Shown: positions 13,437-21,896, counted from the first letter of the stretch. The stretch: DNA of 28,029 nt from Clostridia bacterium (GCA_017501345.1 JAFVXC010000020.1:1-28029); one strand, 5' to 3'. A program made the numbers and translations. Notes: generated by a model not told the origin, from the sequence alone.

Positions 13437-14249
13437 TCAGCGCTCCTTGATGTGTACGTCCACCTGATCGAAGGGAATCTCGATACCGTTTTTATCAAAT
13501 TCCGCCTTGACGCCTTCAAGCACGTCAAAGTAGACCGTCCAGTAATCGGCGCTGTTGACCCACGCGCGCGACTTGATCACGATCGCGGACTTGCCGTGCT
13601 CGCTCATTCTGACAAAGGGCGCGGGATCCTTGAGAACGAGCTCGTGCTTCGTTAGGATCTCCGAAATGATCGCCTTTGCCTTTTCGCTGTCCGCATTGTA
13701 GGCGATGGAGAAGTCAAGATCCACGCGGCGGGTATCCTTCTCGGAATAGTTGACGATATTTCCGTTTGCGAGTGCCCCGTTGGGGATATAGACGACCTTG
13801 TTGTCGCCCGTGATCAGCTTGGTGCTTACGATGTGAATATCGGCGACCGTTCCCGAGACGCCCTGCGCCTCGATGAAATCGTCGACCTTAAAGGGCCTCG
13901 TAACGAGAATGAGTACACCGCCCGCCATATTCGAGAGTGCGCCGTTGACGGCAAGACCGATGCCAACGCCAAAGGAGGCGATCAGTGCCGTGATCGCGCT
14001 CGTGTCGATGCCGACGTAGCCAACGAGACAAACCACCACCACGACGCGCAGCACAAGACCGATCGCATATGCGGCGGTCCGCATGATCGTCTTGTCCGCG
14101 CCCTTCTTCTCGCCCGACGCCTGAATCTTGCGGCAGACCGCCTTGATGATCTTAAACGAGATGAGCAGGATAACAAGTGCAATGATGATCCTGATACCCG
14201 TGTGAGTCGCCCAATTTACAATTGAGTCAAGAAGTGCTTTCCAATTCAT
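13437..14249 (-). CDS. mscS: Small-conductance mechanosensitive channel (MscS family)
   Basis: Pore-forming membrane protein that releases solutes on osmotic downshock. From the ATG at 14249 (GGAGG five bases upstream) it has 270 residues, close to E. coli MscS. Three N-terminal membrane segments are seen; TM3 holds the Gly/Ala-rich pore helix IASFGVGIGLAVNGALSNMA. It is followed by the conserved GGVLILVTRPFKVDDFIE and VPNG-like YIPNGALANG of the beta domain. The C-terminal alpha/beta cage follows. The frame is open further upstream but that part crosses the promoter. The untranslated leader has a strong hairpin near 14291-14318. Confidence 0.95.
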   Translation of the reverse strand: MNWKALLDSIVNWATHTGIRIIIALVILLISFKIIKAVCRKIQASGEKKGADKTIMRTAAYAIGLVLRVVVVVCLVGYVGIDTSAITALIASFGVGIGLAVNGALSNMAGGVLILVTRPFKVDDFIEAQGVSGTVADIHIVSTKLITGDNKVVYIPNGALANGNIVNYSEKDTRRVDLDFSIAYNADSEKAKAIISEILTKHELVLKDPAPFVRMSEHGKSAIVIKSRAWVNSADYWTVYFDVLEGVKAEFDKNGIEIPFDQVDVHIKER

Positions 14250-14321
14250 TTTTTCCTCCACAAACAGCCGCTTTCGGCTTGTAAAATAAGTCGGCCCGAA
14301 GCAATTTCCGAGCCGACAAGT

Positions 14322-14350
14322 ATTATAGCACATTTTCGGGCTGATTTCAA
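14322..14350 (-). promoter_or_regulatory. Promoter of mscS
   Basis: On the minus strand TTGAAA (14350-14345), 17-bp spacer ending in TGC, TATAAT (14327-14322). A hairpin with outer stem GTCGG/CCGAC lies at the 5' end of the leader. Confidence 0.87.
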
Positions 14351-14401
14351 TACGCTTTTTTCGTTTTTTTCGAAAGAAACAGCGAAATCAGGCGGCTTCT
14401 C

Positions 14402-15535
14402 TCAGTCAAACACCCAAAAGAATGCCTCGATCTCCTCGGGGATCTCACTCGGAATGTAAACGAATCGGTAGTCGCACGCGATCGTTTCACTGCCGCCGTC
14501 GTCGCCCGTGTAGACTCTGCGGATCAGATTGCCATAGGCGTCGTAGGCGTATTCGATGACGTATCCGTCCCCCTCCGTAGGCGCGTAGACCTCCTTCACC
14601 CGGTTGCCGTCCTCGTCGTAGGTGTACGTGCGGACCGAGCTGTCCGAGACCTCTCTCAGAAGCCTGCCCGCACCGTCGTACTCGTATTCAGTGACCGTGG
14701 AGCCCGCGCCCTCATGCGTCTCCATCTTCCGTGTCAGCACACCCTTTTCGTCATAGGTGTAATTCGTCACGAACCTGCCGCCGTCGCCGTAGTAGGGATG
14801 CTCGTTGATCTCAGTGATCAGGTTACCCCTCGCGTCGTAGACGTACTCGTAGCTCAGCGTGCTCATACTGCTCGATCCAATGTAGTACTTCCCCGTCGGA
14901 CGCCCCATGTCGTCGTAGGTGTATTCAGCGGTATATACCGAACCGTCGGGATAGTTGCGCACCGCCTTCACAAGACTTCCTCGCCCGTCGTACTCGTGTT
15001 CGGTGACCGTCTCTTGACCGCTCGCCGACGTTTCGGTCATCCTCGTCATTCTCCCGTCCGCGCCGTACTCGTAATCGCAAACGCTCTCGATCTCGCCGTC
15101 AGACGTGACCGTCTTTTTCGTGATCCTTCCGCTCGCGTCATAAACGTAGTCGGTGATACGGTCGGACGTGGCTTCCGTGCCGCTGTAACGCGTGGTAAAG
15201 ATCCCGGTCGGCAAATTGCTTTCACCGTATGAATAGACGGTTTCAAGGATCCCGCCCGCAGTGTCCTGCACGACCTTCGTCGGAACGAAGCGGAAGCGCG
15301 TCAGCATCTCCCCGGCGTCCCTGTAGTCCCCAAGCTCCCCGAGGAGCGAGTAGGCGGTAGTGTAATCCCCCGCTTCAATGAGATCAAGCACCCGCAGGTA
15401 TCTCGAAGCATAGACGGGATCGTCCGCACCGCACTCCGTGCATTTCCCCTCCACATATTCGTGCCTGTGTCCGCAGGACGCGAGCAGCGATAAAAGGAGA
15501 CAGAAAAGCATCAGAAGCGATAAAAATTTTTTCAT
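14402..15535 (-). CDS. Lipoprotein with RHS/YD repeats
   Basis: Exported lipoprotein of 377 residues. It has a signal sequence ending in LLASC, a short His/Cys cluster (CGHRHEYVEGKCTECGADD, possibly a metal site) and a helical stretch (residues about 45-90). About nine YD repeats of the form YxYDxxGRLxx follow (e.g. YVYDASGRITKKT, YEYDGAGRLLREV, YTYDEDGNRVKEV). YD repeats build beta shells in RHS and teneurin proteins; here no toxin or cleavage domain follows, so it is a small shell or carbohydrate-binding protein. Two ATGs lie six bases apart (15541, 15535); GGAGAA is well spaced only for the second. No clear promoter was found. Confidence 0.88.
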   Translation of the reverse strand: MKKFLSLLMLFCLLLSLLASCGHRHEYVEGKCTECGADDPVYASRYLRVLDLIEAGDYTTAYSLLGELGDYRDAGEMLTRFRFVPTKVVQDTAGGILETVYSYGESNLPTGIFTTRYSGTEATSDRITDYVYDASGRITKKTVTSDGEIESVCDYEYGADGRMTRMTETSASGQETVTEHEYDGRGSLVKAVRNYPDGSVYTAEYTYDDMGRPTGKYYIGSSSMSTLSYEYVYDARGNLITEINEHPYYGDGGRFVTNYTYDEKGVLTRKMETHEGAGSTVTEYEYDGAGRLLREVSDSSVRTYTYDEDGNRVKEVYAPTEGDGYVIEYAYDAYGNLIRRVYTGDDGGSETIACDYRFVYIPSEIPEEIEAFFWVFD

Positions 15536-15607
15536 ATTCATTTCTCCATATCAGGTTTATCGGATCACGCACCGCACGTCGGGGGGGGCTTTTGAAGCAC
15601 TTCCCCG

Positions 15608-15661
15608 TTACGCCTCGGCAGAATAAGCGATCCCTCCGTCCACAACGGTGACGCGGAATCC
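15608..15661 (-). pseudogene. Remnant of an amidohydrolase C-terminus
   Basis: Directly after the XRE gene stop, one frame reads FRVTVVDGGIAYSAEA then TAA. This matches the final residues of the intact amidohydrolase upstream (AYVTVVDGRAVYRA then TAA). The DNA around CCGTC(C/T)ACAACGGTGACG is nearly identical between 15636-15653 and 17281-17298, and similarity continues past both stops (AACGGG, then AGCCC). Only about 17 codons remain and there is no start, so it is a fossil or a duplicated gene end. Confidence 0.6.
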
Positions 15662-17089
15662 TCACGGCGCAGTATACTCGATTTGATACTCTACGAGTCT
15701 CATCATTTCATTTTCAGGATAGTACAAAACGTTGACAAAAGCATATGTCCCGCTTTCCTGAGGAAGCCGATTGAGCTCCTTTGTATCCGTATTATATATA
15801 ATGTAATATGCCTTTACCTGTATGTCGCAGAAGTCTGATGTAATTCCGATCATCTCACTCGGTATATCGGACAACCATTTTCCGTCGGTCAGGAGTCCCC
15901 TCTCAAATTCCTTTGAGCTGTCTTCGTCAAAATAGATATCGCTGGAGGAATAAATATACCCGCGCGACACATTTTGCTCGCCCTTTGTCCAGTCCTGCGT
16001 AGTGATGTGCGTATGAGTGGGAATGTCGATCTCAAGCGCCTGCTCCACCCGAAGGATCGGCGCGTCATCGTGAGAATAGGTATCCCCAAAAAGAAAAGAA
16101 AACGATCCGAACACACAAAGGAAAAGCGCTATCGAAAGTCCTCCGACCACATTCAGGTTATATTTGTAACCCTTTTTCTTCAAATAAAAGCCGAACAGAA
16201 TCGATGCGATCGGAACAGGAAGAAACAGAAAGAGCGCCTTCAGGCTTTCGAGCATCGCGTAATGATGGTTCTCGATCAAGTAAGACGCAACGGTCAGCCC
16301 CCCGTAGATAGAGCCGAGCGCAAGAAGGAAAAGAAGAATCGAAAGGAGCGTCATAAGATCAGTCGGCTTTTTCACCTTCGTCCGTTCGGAGACCTCCTTG
16401 TAAAGAGAAAGGAATGCCGAATCCTCGTCGAGATCATCCTTTTTTATGAGGTAGCCCTGCCCCGAGATCTGAAGGATCATATACGAGCCGAAAACGTCGA
16501 TCTTCCCGATGTCACCGAAAAATATCTTCTGCGTTCGCCTGAGCTCTTCGTTTTTGAAAACCTTCAAGGCAAAATACTGATCATATACCTCATAGGAATA
16601 GGTTTCCTCAGGGATCTTGCTCTTTCCAAGCCTCCAGATCTTTTTATAGGACTTATATTCCTTGATATACGCAATCACAAGAACGAGACAAAACCCCTCT
16701 GCCACACCGATAATGATGCCGTGAGCCTCGATCAGAAGAAGCCCGATGAGAAGCATAATACCGAAGCCTATACATAGAACGATACGCTTGATCCACGGCA
16801 ATCGTCCTTTCCGATAGAAGGCCTCCATCTCTTCCGCTGAATACTGAAATGTGTAAGTCTCCCTCGGCGTTTCTCTTCTTTCCTCTGCGGGAGGTGATTC
16901 GCTCAGAATATCATCGATCGAAACGCCAAATACCTCCTTCAGCCGAAGCAGGTTGTCAATGGTGGGCAAGGTCTTATCCATTTCCCAAGAGCTGATGGTC
17001 TGACGGCTGACGAGTATCCTTTGTGCAAGCTCCTCCTGAGAGAGCCCGATCCGTTTTCTGTAAATCTGTATTTTTTCACCAACGGTCAT
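15662..17089 (-). CDS. XRE-family HTH regulator fused to a membrane/YcxB-like domain
   Basis: A 475-residue membrane-anchored regulator. Residues 6-61 form a Cro/C1-type HTH (RIGLSQEELAQRILVSRQTISSWE). Two membrane helices follow at about 101-120 and 124-141. A soluble YcxB/PH-like stretch (about 160-235, FFGDIGKIDVFGSYMILQISG) comes next, then three more helices (about 246-268, 284-303, 313-334) and a C-terminal region of about 140 residues with no known fold. Such HTH-membrane fusions usually sense envelope or metabolic state and regulate nearby genes. AAAGGGGG precedes the ATG. Codon use is AT-richer than neighbours, and the gene is flanked by related amidohydrolase ends, suggesting insertion. 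Confidence 0.87.
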   Translation of the reverse strand: MTVGEKIQIYRKRIGLSQEELAQRILVSRQTISSWEMDKTLPTIDNLLRLKEVFGVSIDDILSESPPAEERRETPRETYTFQYSAEEMEAFYRKGRLPWIKRIVLCIGFGIMLLIGLLLIEAHGIIIGVAEGFCLVLVIAYIKEYKSYKKIWRLGKSKIPEETYSYEVYDQYFALKVFKNEELRRTQKIFFGDIGKIDVFGSYMILQISGQGYLIKKDDLDEDSAFLSLYKEVSERTKVKKPTDLMTLLSILLFLLALGSIYGGLTVASYLIENHHYAMLESLKALFLFLPVPIASILFGFYLKKKGYKYNLNVVGGLSIALFLCVFGSFSFLFGDTYSHDDAPILRVEQALEIDIPTHTHITTQDWTKGEQNVSRGYIYSSSDIYFDEDSSKEFERGLLTDGKWLSDIPSEMIGITSDFCDIQVKAYYIIYNTDTKELNRLPQESGTYAFVNVLYYPENEMMRLVEYQIEYTAP

Positions 17090-17114
17090 AAAATACCCCC
17101 TTTCTTATGGAAAT

Positions 17115-17143
17115 AGCATAGCACAAGACGGGAAAATTGTAAA
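17115..17143 (-). promoter_or_regulatory. Promoter of the XRE-membrane gene
   Basis: On the minus strand TTTACA (17143-17138), 17-bp spacer ending in TGC, TATGCT (17120-17115). A small palindrome CTTGAC-CGT-GTCAAG (17154-17168) lies just upstream and may be a binding site. Confidence 0.75.
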
Positions 17144-17259
17144 GAATTTTATACTTGACCGTGTCAAGCACCGCTTGCGGCGCCCCAAATAAGCCGATTC
17201 CAATGGATAGCGCCGTCGGTAGGTCCACCGCCGACGGGCTTCATCCCATAAACCGCCCG

Positions 17260-18411
17260 TTATGCGCGGTAGACTGCCCTTCCGTCTACAACGGTGACGT
17301 ACGCCTCTGCGCCGACCTCGATGAGGGGATCGGCAGTCCAGACGACAACGTCGCCGTCCTTACCGCATTCAAGGCTTCCGACGCGGTCGCCGATGCCCAT
17401 CTGCTCTGCGGGATTTATCGTGATCGCGCGCCACGCCTCATCGTACGGCAGTCCCGCACGCGCCGCCATTCCCGCAACAAGCGGAAGATATCCAAGCGGC
17501 GTTACGGGCGCATCGGTCGTAATGCTGACAGAGACCCCCGCCGCGTGAAGCACGCCCGCCGTCGCAAATTCCTTGTTTCTGAGCTCGCTCTTCGACTTGC
17601 TTCCGAAGGACGGTCCGACGATCGCAGGGTATCCCTCCTCAGCAAGCTCGTCGGCGATGAGAGCACCCTCGGTGCAGTGGTCGAGCGTCAATTTGAGCCC
17701 GAATTCCTTCGCAATGCGGATCGAGGTGAAGATGTCGTCCGCGCGGTGCGCGTGTGCCTTCAGCGGGATCTCCCCCTTCATCACAGGGAGCATCGCCTCA
17801 AGCTTCATATCGAACTTCGGATCCTTCCCCGCCTCCTTCGCTTCAAGGTAATCCCGCGCCTTGAAGAGAAGCTCACGAAGCAGCGCCGCAGTCGCCATAC
17901 GGGTAACGGGCGCTTTACTGCCACTTTGTCCGTATGCTCCCTTGGGATTCTCACCAAATGCACATTTCATCGCAACGGGGTTCTTGATGATCATTTTGTC
18001 AACGCGCTTCCCGACAAGCTTGATCGCCGCAAAGGTACCGCCCACTACGTTCGCGCTTCCGGGGCCCGTACAAGCTGCGGTAACGCCGTGGCGGATCGCC
18101 TCCGTGAAGGTCTCATCCATCGGATTGATGCCGTCGATCGCACGCAAATGAGGCGTCAGCGGATCGGATTTTTCATTGTAATCTGCTCCCTCCCAGCGCA
18201 TAGCTGAATTATGCACACCGATATGACAGTGTGCCTCGACGCATCCGGGGGTCACAAGACGCCCTCCCGCGTCGATCACGGTCATCTCCTCGGTCTCCGC
18301 GATCCCGGATCCGACCGATACGATCCTTCCGTCGTCACCGATGAGAACCGATCCGTTCTCAATGTCCGCTCCGACCATTGTTTTGATTCGTCCGTTTTTG
18401 ATAAGAAGCAC
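17260..18411 (-). CDS. Amidohydrolase-superfamily metal-dependent hydrolase
   Basis: Cytoplasmic TIM-barrel hydrolase of 383 residues, related to imidazolonepropionase and dipeptidase-like amidohydrolases. Metal ligands are visible: HCH at 61-63 (VEAHCHIG), KAHAHRADDI, LDHCTEG and the catalytic Asp in TTDAPVTP. The N- and C-terminal composite beta domain is present (MLLIKNGRI, and LECGKDGDVVVWTADPL near the end). The start is GTG at 18411, since no ATG precedes the conserved LLIKNG; AAAGGCGG lies upstream. It is monocistronic. The substrate (a cyclic amide, or prolyl/other dipeptide) cannot be decided. Confidence 0.92.
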   Translation of the reverse strand: MLLIKNGRIKTMVGADIENGSVLIGDDGRIVSVGSGIAETEEMTVIDAGGRLVTPGCVEAHCHIGVHNSAMRWEGADYNEKSDPLTPHLRAIDGINPMDETFTEAIRHGVTAACTGPGSANVVGGTFAAIKLVGKRVDKMIIKNPVAMKCAFGENPKGAYGQSGSKAPVTRMATAALLRELLFKARDYLEAKEAGKDPKFDMKLEAMLPVMKGEIPLKAHAHRADDIFTSIRIAKEFGLKLTLDHCTEGALIADELAEEGYPAIVGPSFGSKSKSELRNKEFATAGVLHAAGVSVSITTDAPVTPLGYLPLVAGMAARAGLPYDEAWRAITINPAEQMGIGDRVGSLECGKDGDVVVWTADPLIEVGAEAYVTVVDGRAVYRA

Positions 18412-18442
18412 TTGCTTTACCGCCTTTCACCTTGATATCCTA

Positions 18443-18471
18443 ATTATATCACAAAAACAACCGTTTTGCAA
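18443..18471 (-). promoter_or_regulatory. Promoter of the amidohydrolase gene
   Basis: On the minus strand TTGCAA (18471-18466), 17-bp spacer ending in TGA, TATAAT (18448-18443). Confidence 0.83.
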
Positions 18472-18533
18472 CCGAAAATGAAGATTTCCTGCCGCAGGAT
18501 CATAGAAAAAGTCGAAAGCTCCGACGCCTACTG

Positions 18534-18569
18534 AAAAAGCACCTACGGCAGGCCTTTGCCATAAGTGCT
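18534..18569 (-). terminator. Terminator of the TM2-DUF2752 operon
   Basis: AGCACTTATGGCA pairs with TGCCGTAGGTGCT (arms near 18539-18551 and 18557-18569, one or two mismatches) and is followed on the minus strand by TTTTTC. Confidence 0.85.
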
Positions 18570-18599
18570 TATTCACAGATATGATCCTCTCCGTACCGC

Positions 18600-18950
18600 C
18601 TAAGGGCAAGGGATCGTCCCCGCGAGGCGCAGGATCCAGACGAGCACAAACGCCGCCGCAATCAGAGCGATCAGCACGGCATCGATGCTTTTTTTGAACA
18701 GACGGCCGTCAAACAGAAAATACAGCAGCATCAACGGAGTCAGAAAAAAGAGCGGATGATAGGCCAGCGCCGCCGTGAAATCGAGCCGTAAGACGGACAA
18801 AAGCGCCCGCGTCATACCGCACCCCAAGCAAGGAATATGCAAAGCTGCCTGAAAGATACACGGTATATGAAGCGCCCGAAGGATAAGAGCGTAAAGAAGT
18901 ACCCCAAAGAGAAAGAGGATCTTTTCTTTGGGGCTTTTGATTTTATGCAT
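18600..18950 (-). CDS. DUF2752 small membrane protein
   Basis: A 116-residue membrane protein with about three helices. The DUF2752 hallmark CxGCGMTRA is present as CLGCGMTRALLSVLRLDFTA with HPL shortly after; the family's usual CPGCG has Leu for Pro. Function of the family is unknown. It starts four bases past the end of the TM2 gene, without its own clear ribosome binding site, so it is probably translated by coupling. The pairing of DUF2752 with TM2 proteins is a recurring arrangement as far as I know. Confidence 0.88.
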   Translation of the reverse strand: MHKIKSPKEKILFLFGVLLYALILRALHIPCIFQAALHIPCLGCGMTRALLSVLRLDFTAALAYHPLFFLTPLMLLYFLFDGRLFKKSIDAVLIALIAAAFVLVWILRLAGTIPCP

Positions 18951-18953
18951 AAA

Positions 18954-19337
18954 TCAGTTAGGGGTTGCTACGTACTTGTCGGTGAGGATCTTGACAAGAT
19001 CGATCAGTGCAAGAATACCGCCGATACCGCAACACAGAGACAGAACGATCTTCAGGATACCCTTCTTGGTCTCGCCCATCATAAAGTTATGAATACCAAG
19101 TCCGCCAAGGAAGAGGCAAACCAGAACCATAGTCATCTTATCCTGACCGTTCAGGCCTCCTGCAACAGTCTTTTCATCCTCGACCTTAGCGCCACAGCTC
19201 AGGCAGACAGCCGCATTTTCACCGACCGGCTTGCCGCAGTTTGCGCAGAAGGATTTGCCCTTACCAACCTCAACACCGCATTTCAGACATATTGCCTGAT
19301 TTTCATTCAAGCTTTCGCCACAATTTTTACAGAACAC
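18954..19337 (-). CDS. Zinc-ribbon TM2-domain membrane protein
   Basis: From the GTG at 19337 the product has 127 residues. Two zinc ribbons come first (FCKNCGESL with CLKCG, then FCANCGKPV with CLSCG). After a short linker comes a TM2 domain: two membrane helices with the typical LFLGGLGIHNFMMGETKKGI loop. The GTG start is chosen over the ATG at 19352 because GGAGG overlaps that ATG and stands eight bases before the GTG. The resulting MFCKNCG start is also usual for this family. The role of TM2 proteins is unclear; the ribbons suggest protein or nucleic-acid contact at the membrane. First gene of a two-gene operon. Confidence 0.9.
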   Translation of the reverse strand: MFCKNCGESLNENQAICLKCGVEVGKGKSFCANCGKPVGENAAVCLSCGAKVEDEKTVAGGLNGQDKMTMVLVCLFLGGLGIHNFMMGETKKGILKIVLSLCCGIGGILALIDLVKILTDKYVATPN

Positions 19338-19391
19338 GATCAATTCCTCCATAGTATGTCATTTTCGGGCTTGTACGGATTGTACGTTATC

Positions 19392-19420
19392 AGTATAGCA
19401 TTTCATCTGCATTTTGTCAA
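19392..19420 (-). promoter_or_regulatory. Promoter of the TM2-DUF2752 operon
   Basis: On the minus strand TTGACA (19420-19415), 17-bp spacer ending in TGC, TATACT (19397-19392). Confidence 0.87.
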
Positions 19421-19499
19421 CACTTTTTTTCATATTTATTCATTTTTCGCGAACATTTTGCAAACAGTCCGAAGAAAAACCGATCCTTCGCTCGGGCGG

Positions 19500-21080
19500 T
19501 TACGCCCAGACCTCCACATCCCCATCCGTGCAGTGCACGACCTTGAAGGGCGAGGTATCACCCTTCCATCTCGGATGCAGACGCACGGATGACCACGCCG
19601 CCCGCGTGCCGCGGAAGGATACGTCCTCGAGACTCGAGCAGCACATAAACAGACAGTCTCCGACGTACGAAAGGGCTTCGGGGAGGGCAAGGCTCGTGAG
19701 GCTTTTGCAGCCCGAGAACGCGGATTCCTCAATGCGCGCCACCCCATTTCCGACGGTCACGCTCGTAAGACTTGAGCAGCCCCAGAACGCAGAAGATTCG
19801 ATGCACGTCACGCTGTCGGGGATCGTCACGCTCCTGAGGCTCGTGCAGCCGTTGAAGGTCGAGGTCTCGATGCTCGTAACGCCGCTCGGAATGATCATAG
19901 ACGTGAGCGCCGTGCAGTCGCGGAACGCCGCGTACCCGATGCGCGTAACGCCGTCGAGGATGACCACGCTCGCAAGCCTCGAGCAGCCCTCGAACACAGA
20001 GTCCCCAATGCTCGTAAGACCTGCGGGAAAGGCGATCCGCGCAAGACCGACGCAGTTTCTGAACGCCTCGTCGGCGATCACCCGCGTGTCGGGATGGATG
20101 GTGCAGGAGGTAATATCCTCGCTGACGGCACCGATCAGGGCGTAGTGGGGGTTACTCGGATTCCCGAGATACCGTCCGTTCTCGTAGACCGTAAAGCTGA
20201 TCTGATCACAGTCAAACGACTTGCCGCCGATATTCAAGGCGCCATTACCGACGGTCACGCGCGTAAGACTTGAACAGCCCGAGAACGCATAGTCTCCGAC
20301 GGTCACAACGCTGTCGGGAATCTCGATCTCCGTGAGACCATTGATGTGCGAGAACGCAAAGTCTGCGATCACCCGCGTATCGGGATGAATTTTGCACGAG
20401 GTAATATCCTTGCTGACGGCACCGATCAGTGCATAGTGGGGATTCTTCGGATTTCCGAGATACCTTCCGTTCTCATAGACCGTGAAGGGGAGGCCCGTAC
20501 AGTCCTCGAACGCATCGAAGCCGACCTTCGTCACGCTTTCGGGGATCTCAACGTGCGTGAGGCGCGCGGCGCCGAGGAAGGCATCTCGTCCAATACTCCT
20601 GACACTGCCGTCGTTCGGGATCACCGAGGTGCCACAGCCCGCCTGAAGCTCGCCCGTCTCCCGATTGATGAGACAGTTCCCCGCGCTGAAGTAGCGCTCG
20701 TTCTCGGGAGATACCGTGATGCTCGTGAGATTCGGACAATACGGCACGATGTTGCCGTATACGCTCCTGATCCTGTGGTGGAGCGTGATTTCCGTGAGAG
20801 ACGTACAGCCAAAGAAGGCTTTGTCAAAAATCCCCAGAACACTTTCGGGGATCGTCACCTTGGTGATCTGCGTACAATCCGCGAAGCCTTCTCTGTTGAT
20901 GTACGAAACGTACATTCCCTTGTAGACCGAGGGGATGACGACCTCGGACGGAAGTCGCTCCTTGTCACCCGAAACATCGTAGGTGCCGCTGTTCCGCAGT
21001 CTGAATCTGAAGCCCATCGCCTCTTCGGGTGATTCGAACTGCCTCTTGATAAAGCCGAAAAGACCGCCGTGCTTTTTCAT
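19500..21080 (-). CDS. BspA-type leucine-rich repeat (LRR_5) protein
   Basis: A 526-residue repeat protein. From about residue 60 it consists of 22-23-residue LRR_5 units of the form ITxVTIPxSVTxIGxxAFxGCTSL. A 45-residue segment (199-243, FTVYENGRYLGNPKNPHYAL onward) is repeated almost identically at 296-340, showing an internal duplication of one repeat block. No signal peptide, anchor or sorting motif is seen, and the N-terminus (MKKHGGLFGFIKRQFESPEE) is basic and hydrophilic, so it appears cytoplasmic, unlike most BspA proteins. GGAGG is nine bases before the ATG. No convincing promoter of its own was found; it may be read from the gene upstream. Confidence 0.9.
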   Translation of the reverse strand: MKKHGGLFGFIKRQFESPEEAMGFRFRLRNSGTYDVSGDKERLPSEVVIPSVYKGMYVSYINREGFADCTQITKVTIPESVLGIFDKAFFGCTSLTEITLHHRIRSVYGNIVPYCPNLTSITVSPENERYFSAGNCLINRETGELQAGCGTSVIPNDGSVRSIGRDAFLGAARLTHVEIPESVTKVGFDAFEDCTGLPFTVYENGRYLGNPKNPHYALIGAVSKDITSCKIHPDTRVIADFAFSHINGLTEIEIPDSVVTVGDYAFSGCSSLTRVTVGNGALNIGGKSFDCDQISFTVYENGRYLGNPSNPHYALIGAVSEDITSCTIHPDTRVIADEAFRNCVGLARIAFPAGLTSIGDSVFEGCSRLASVVILDGVTRIGYAAFRDCTALTSMIIPSGVTSIETSTFNGCTSLRSVTIPDSVTCIESSAFWGCSSLTSVTVGNGVARIEESAFSGCKSLTSLALPEALSYVGDCLFMCCSSLEDVSFRGTRAAWSSVRLHPRWKGDTSPFKVVHCTDGDVEVWA

Positions 21081-21187
21081 AAAAATTCCTCCACTGTATA
21101 GGCTGAAAATCCGCCTGATTTATGTTTTCCTTCCGCGCGCCGCACAGTGCGGCTTCTCCGCAGCTCCCGTTCCCAAGAATAAAATTT

Positions 21188-21820
21188 TCATTTTCTGTCT
21201 CCTTCCATCACAGCTTGGCGTATGCGCCTAACGCGAAATGCAAATACAAAAGTCAGGATCATATTCAACACCTCTGCGATAATGAGTGTCGCAAGAACAG
21301 CGCCTTCATTTTGAAATGCTTTCGGCAACGCGTCAATGTTCTCCATAACTATACAGGCACACGCCAAATAGATAAACATCAAAGCGATCCCTATAACGGT
21401 AAGAGCAACGTATACCTTATATTTTTTAGGATATTTTCTTTCTTCCGATTCCTTGTTTTGCTCTGCCGCCTGCACAACCATATCAAAAGCAGCCCTTCCC
21501 CGCCAATGTCCGTGAAACTCCTTTGAGTCACTTTCGACAAAATAGCAATCGGAATTCAAGCACATTCTTCTCAATTTAGGATATTTAGGATATTTTCTGA
21601 TAGCGAATATGACAACCGCCGGGAATATTACACCGTACAAATAACCAAGCGCGCCCAAAACCAGCATAGCGTAGCGATCTACAGGTCGTTCTTGTTGCAA
21701 TGCAGCGAAAACCACCATGGAACCCATACTGATTCCAATGACAGCAACAAGTATAATGGAGAACCATATGTATGAAACGTATTCACGCTTTATGTTTCCC
21801 TTAAAAATCCCTTTTTTCAT
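21188..21820 (-). CDS. Membrane protein of unknown function, four helices
   Basis: The 210-residue product starts at 21820 with GGAGGAG close upstream; 20 further codons upstream in frame include the hairpin repeats and are not used. Two membrane helices (about 17-38 and 50-72) and two more near the C-terminus (about 135-160 and 172-195) flank a cytosolic middle part. That middle part (CYFVESDSKEFHGHWRGRAA) could be a small PH/YcxB-like domain. I do not recognise a family. A -10-like TATACT lies 15 bp before the ribosome binding site, but no good -35 pairs with it. Confidence 0.78.
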   Translation of the reverse strand: MKKGIFKGNIKREYVSYIWFSIILVAVIGISMGSMVVFAALQQERPVDRYAMLVLGALGYLYGVIFPAVVIFAIRKYPKYPKLRRMCLNSDCYFVESDSKEFHGHWRGRAAFDMVVQAAEQNKESEERKYPKKYKVYVALTVIGIALMFIYLACACIVMENIDALPKAFQNEGAVLATLIIAEVLNMILTFVFAFRVRRIRQAVMEGDRK

Positions 21821-21856
21821 ATCTCCTCCGCCCTTATAGTATAGGTATCTCTCCGT

Positions 21857-21896
21857 GAGCCGAAGGCTCGCTTCATGCACCGTAGGTGCGCTTCAT
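21857..21896. repeat. Two tandem 20-bp mini-hairpin repeats
   Basis: GAGCCGAAGGCTCGCTTCAT (21857-21876) and GCACCGTAGGTGCGCTTCAT (21877-21896). Each is a short palindrome plus a constant GCTTCAT. The stem changes on both sides together while the flank is kept. They lie in the 92-bp gap between two membrane protein genes. Confidence 0.8.

Noticed and set aside
17155..18207. 350-codon plus-strand frame opposite the amidohydrolase
   Set aside because: Antisense shadow; the minus-strand gene has metal-binding motifs, promoter and ribosome binding site.
18412..18442. ATG start for the amidohydrolase
   Set aside because: No in-frame ATG exists between the promoter and the conserved LLIKNG; GTG at 18411 is the only suitable start.
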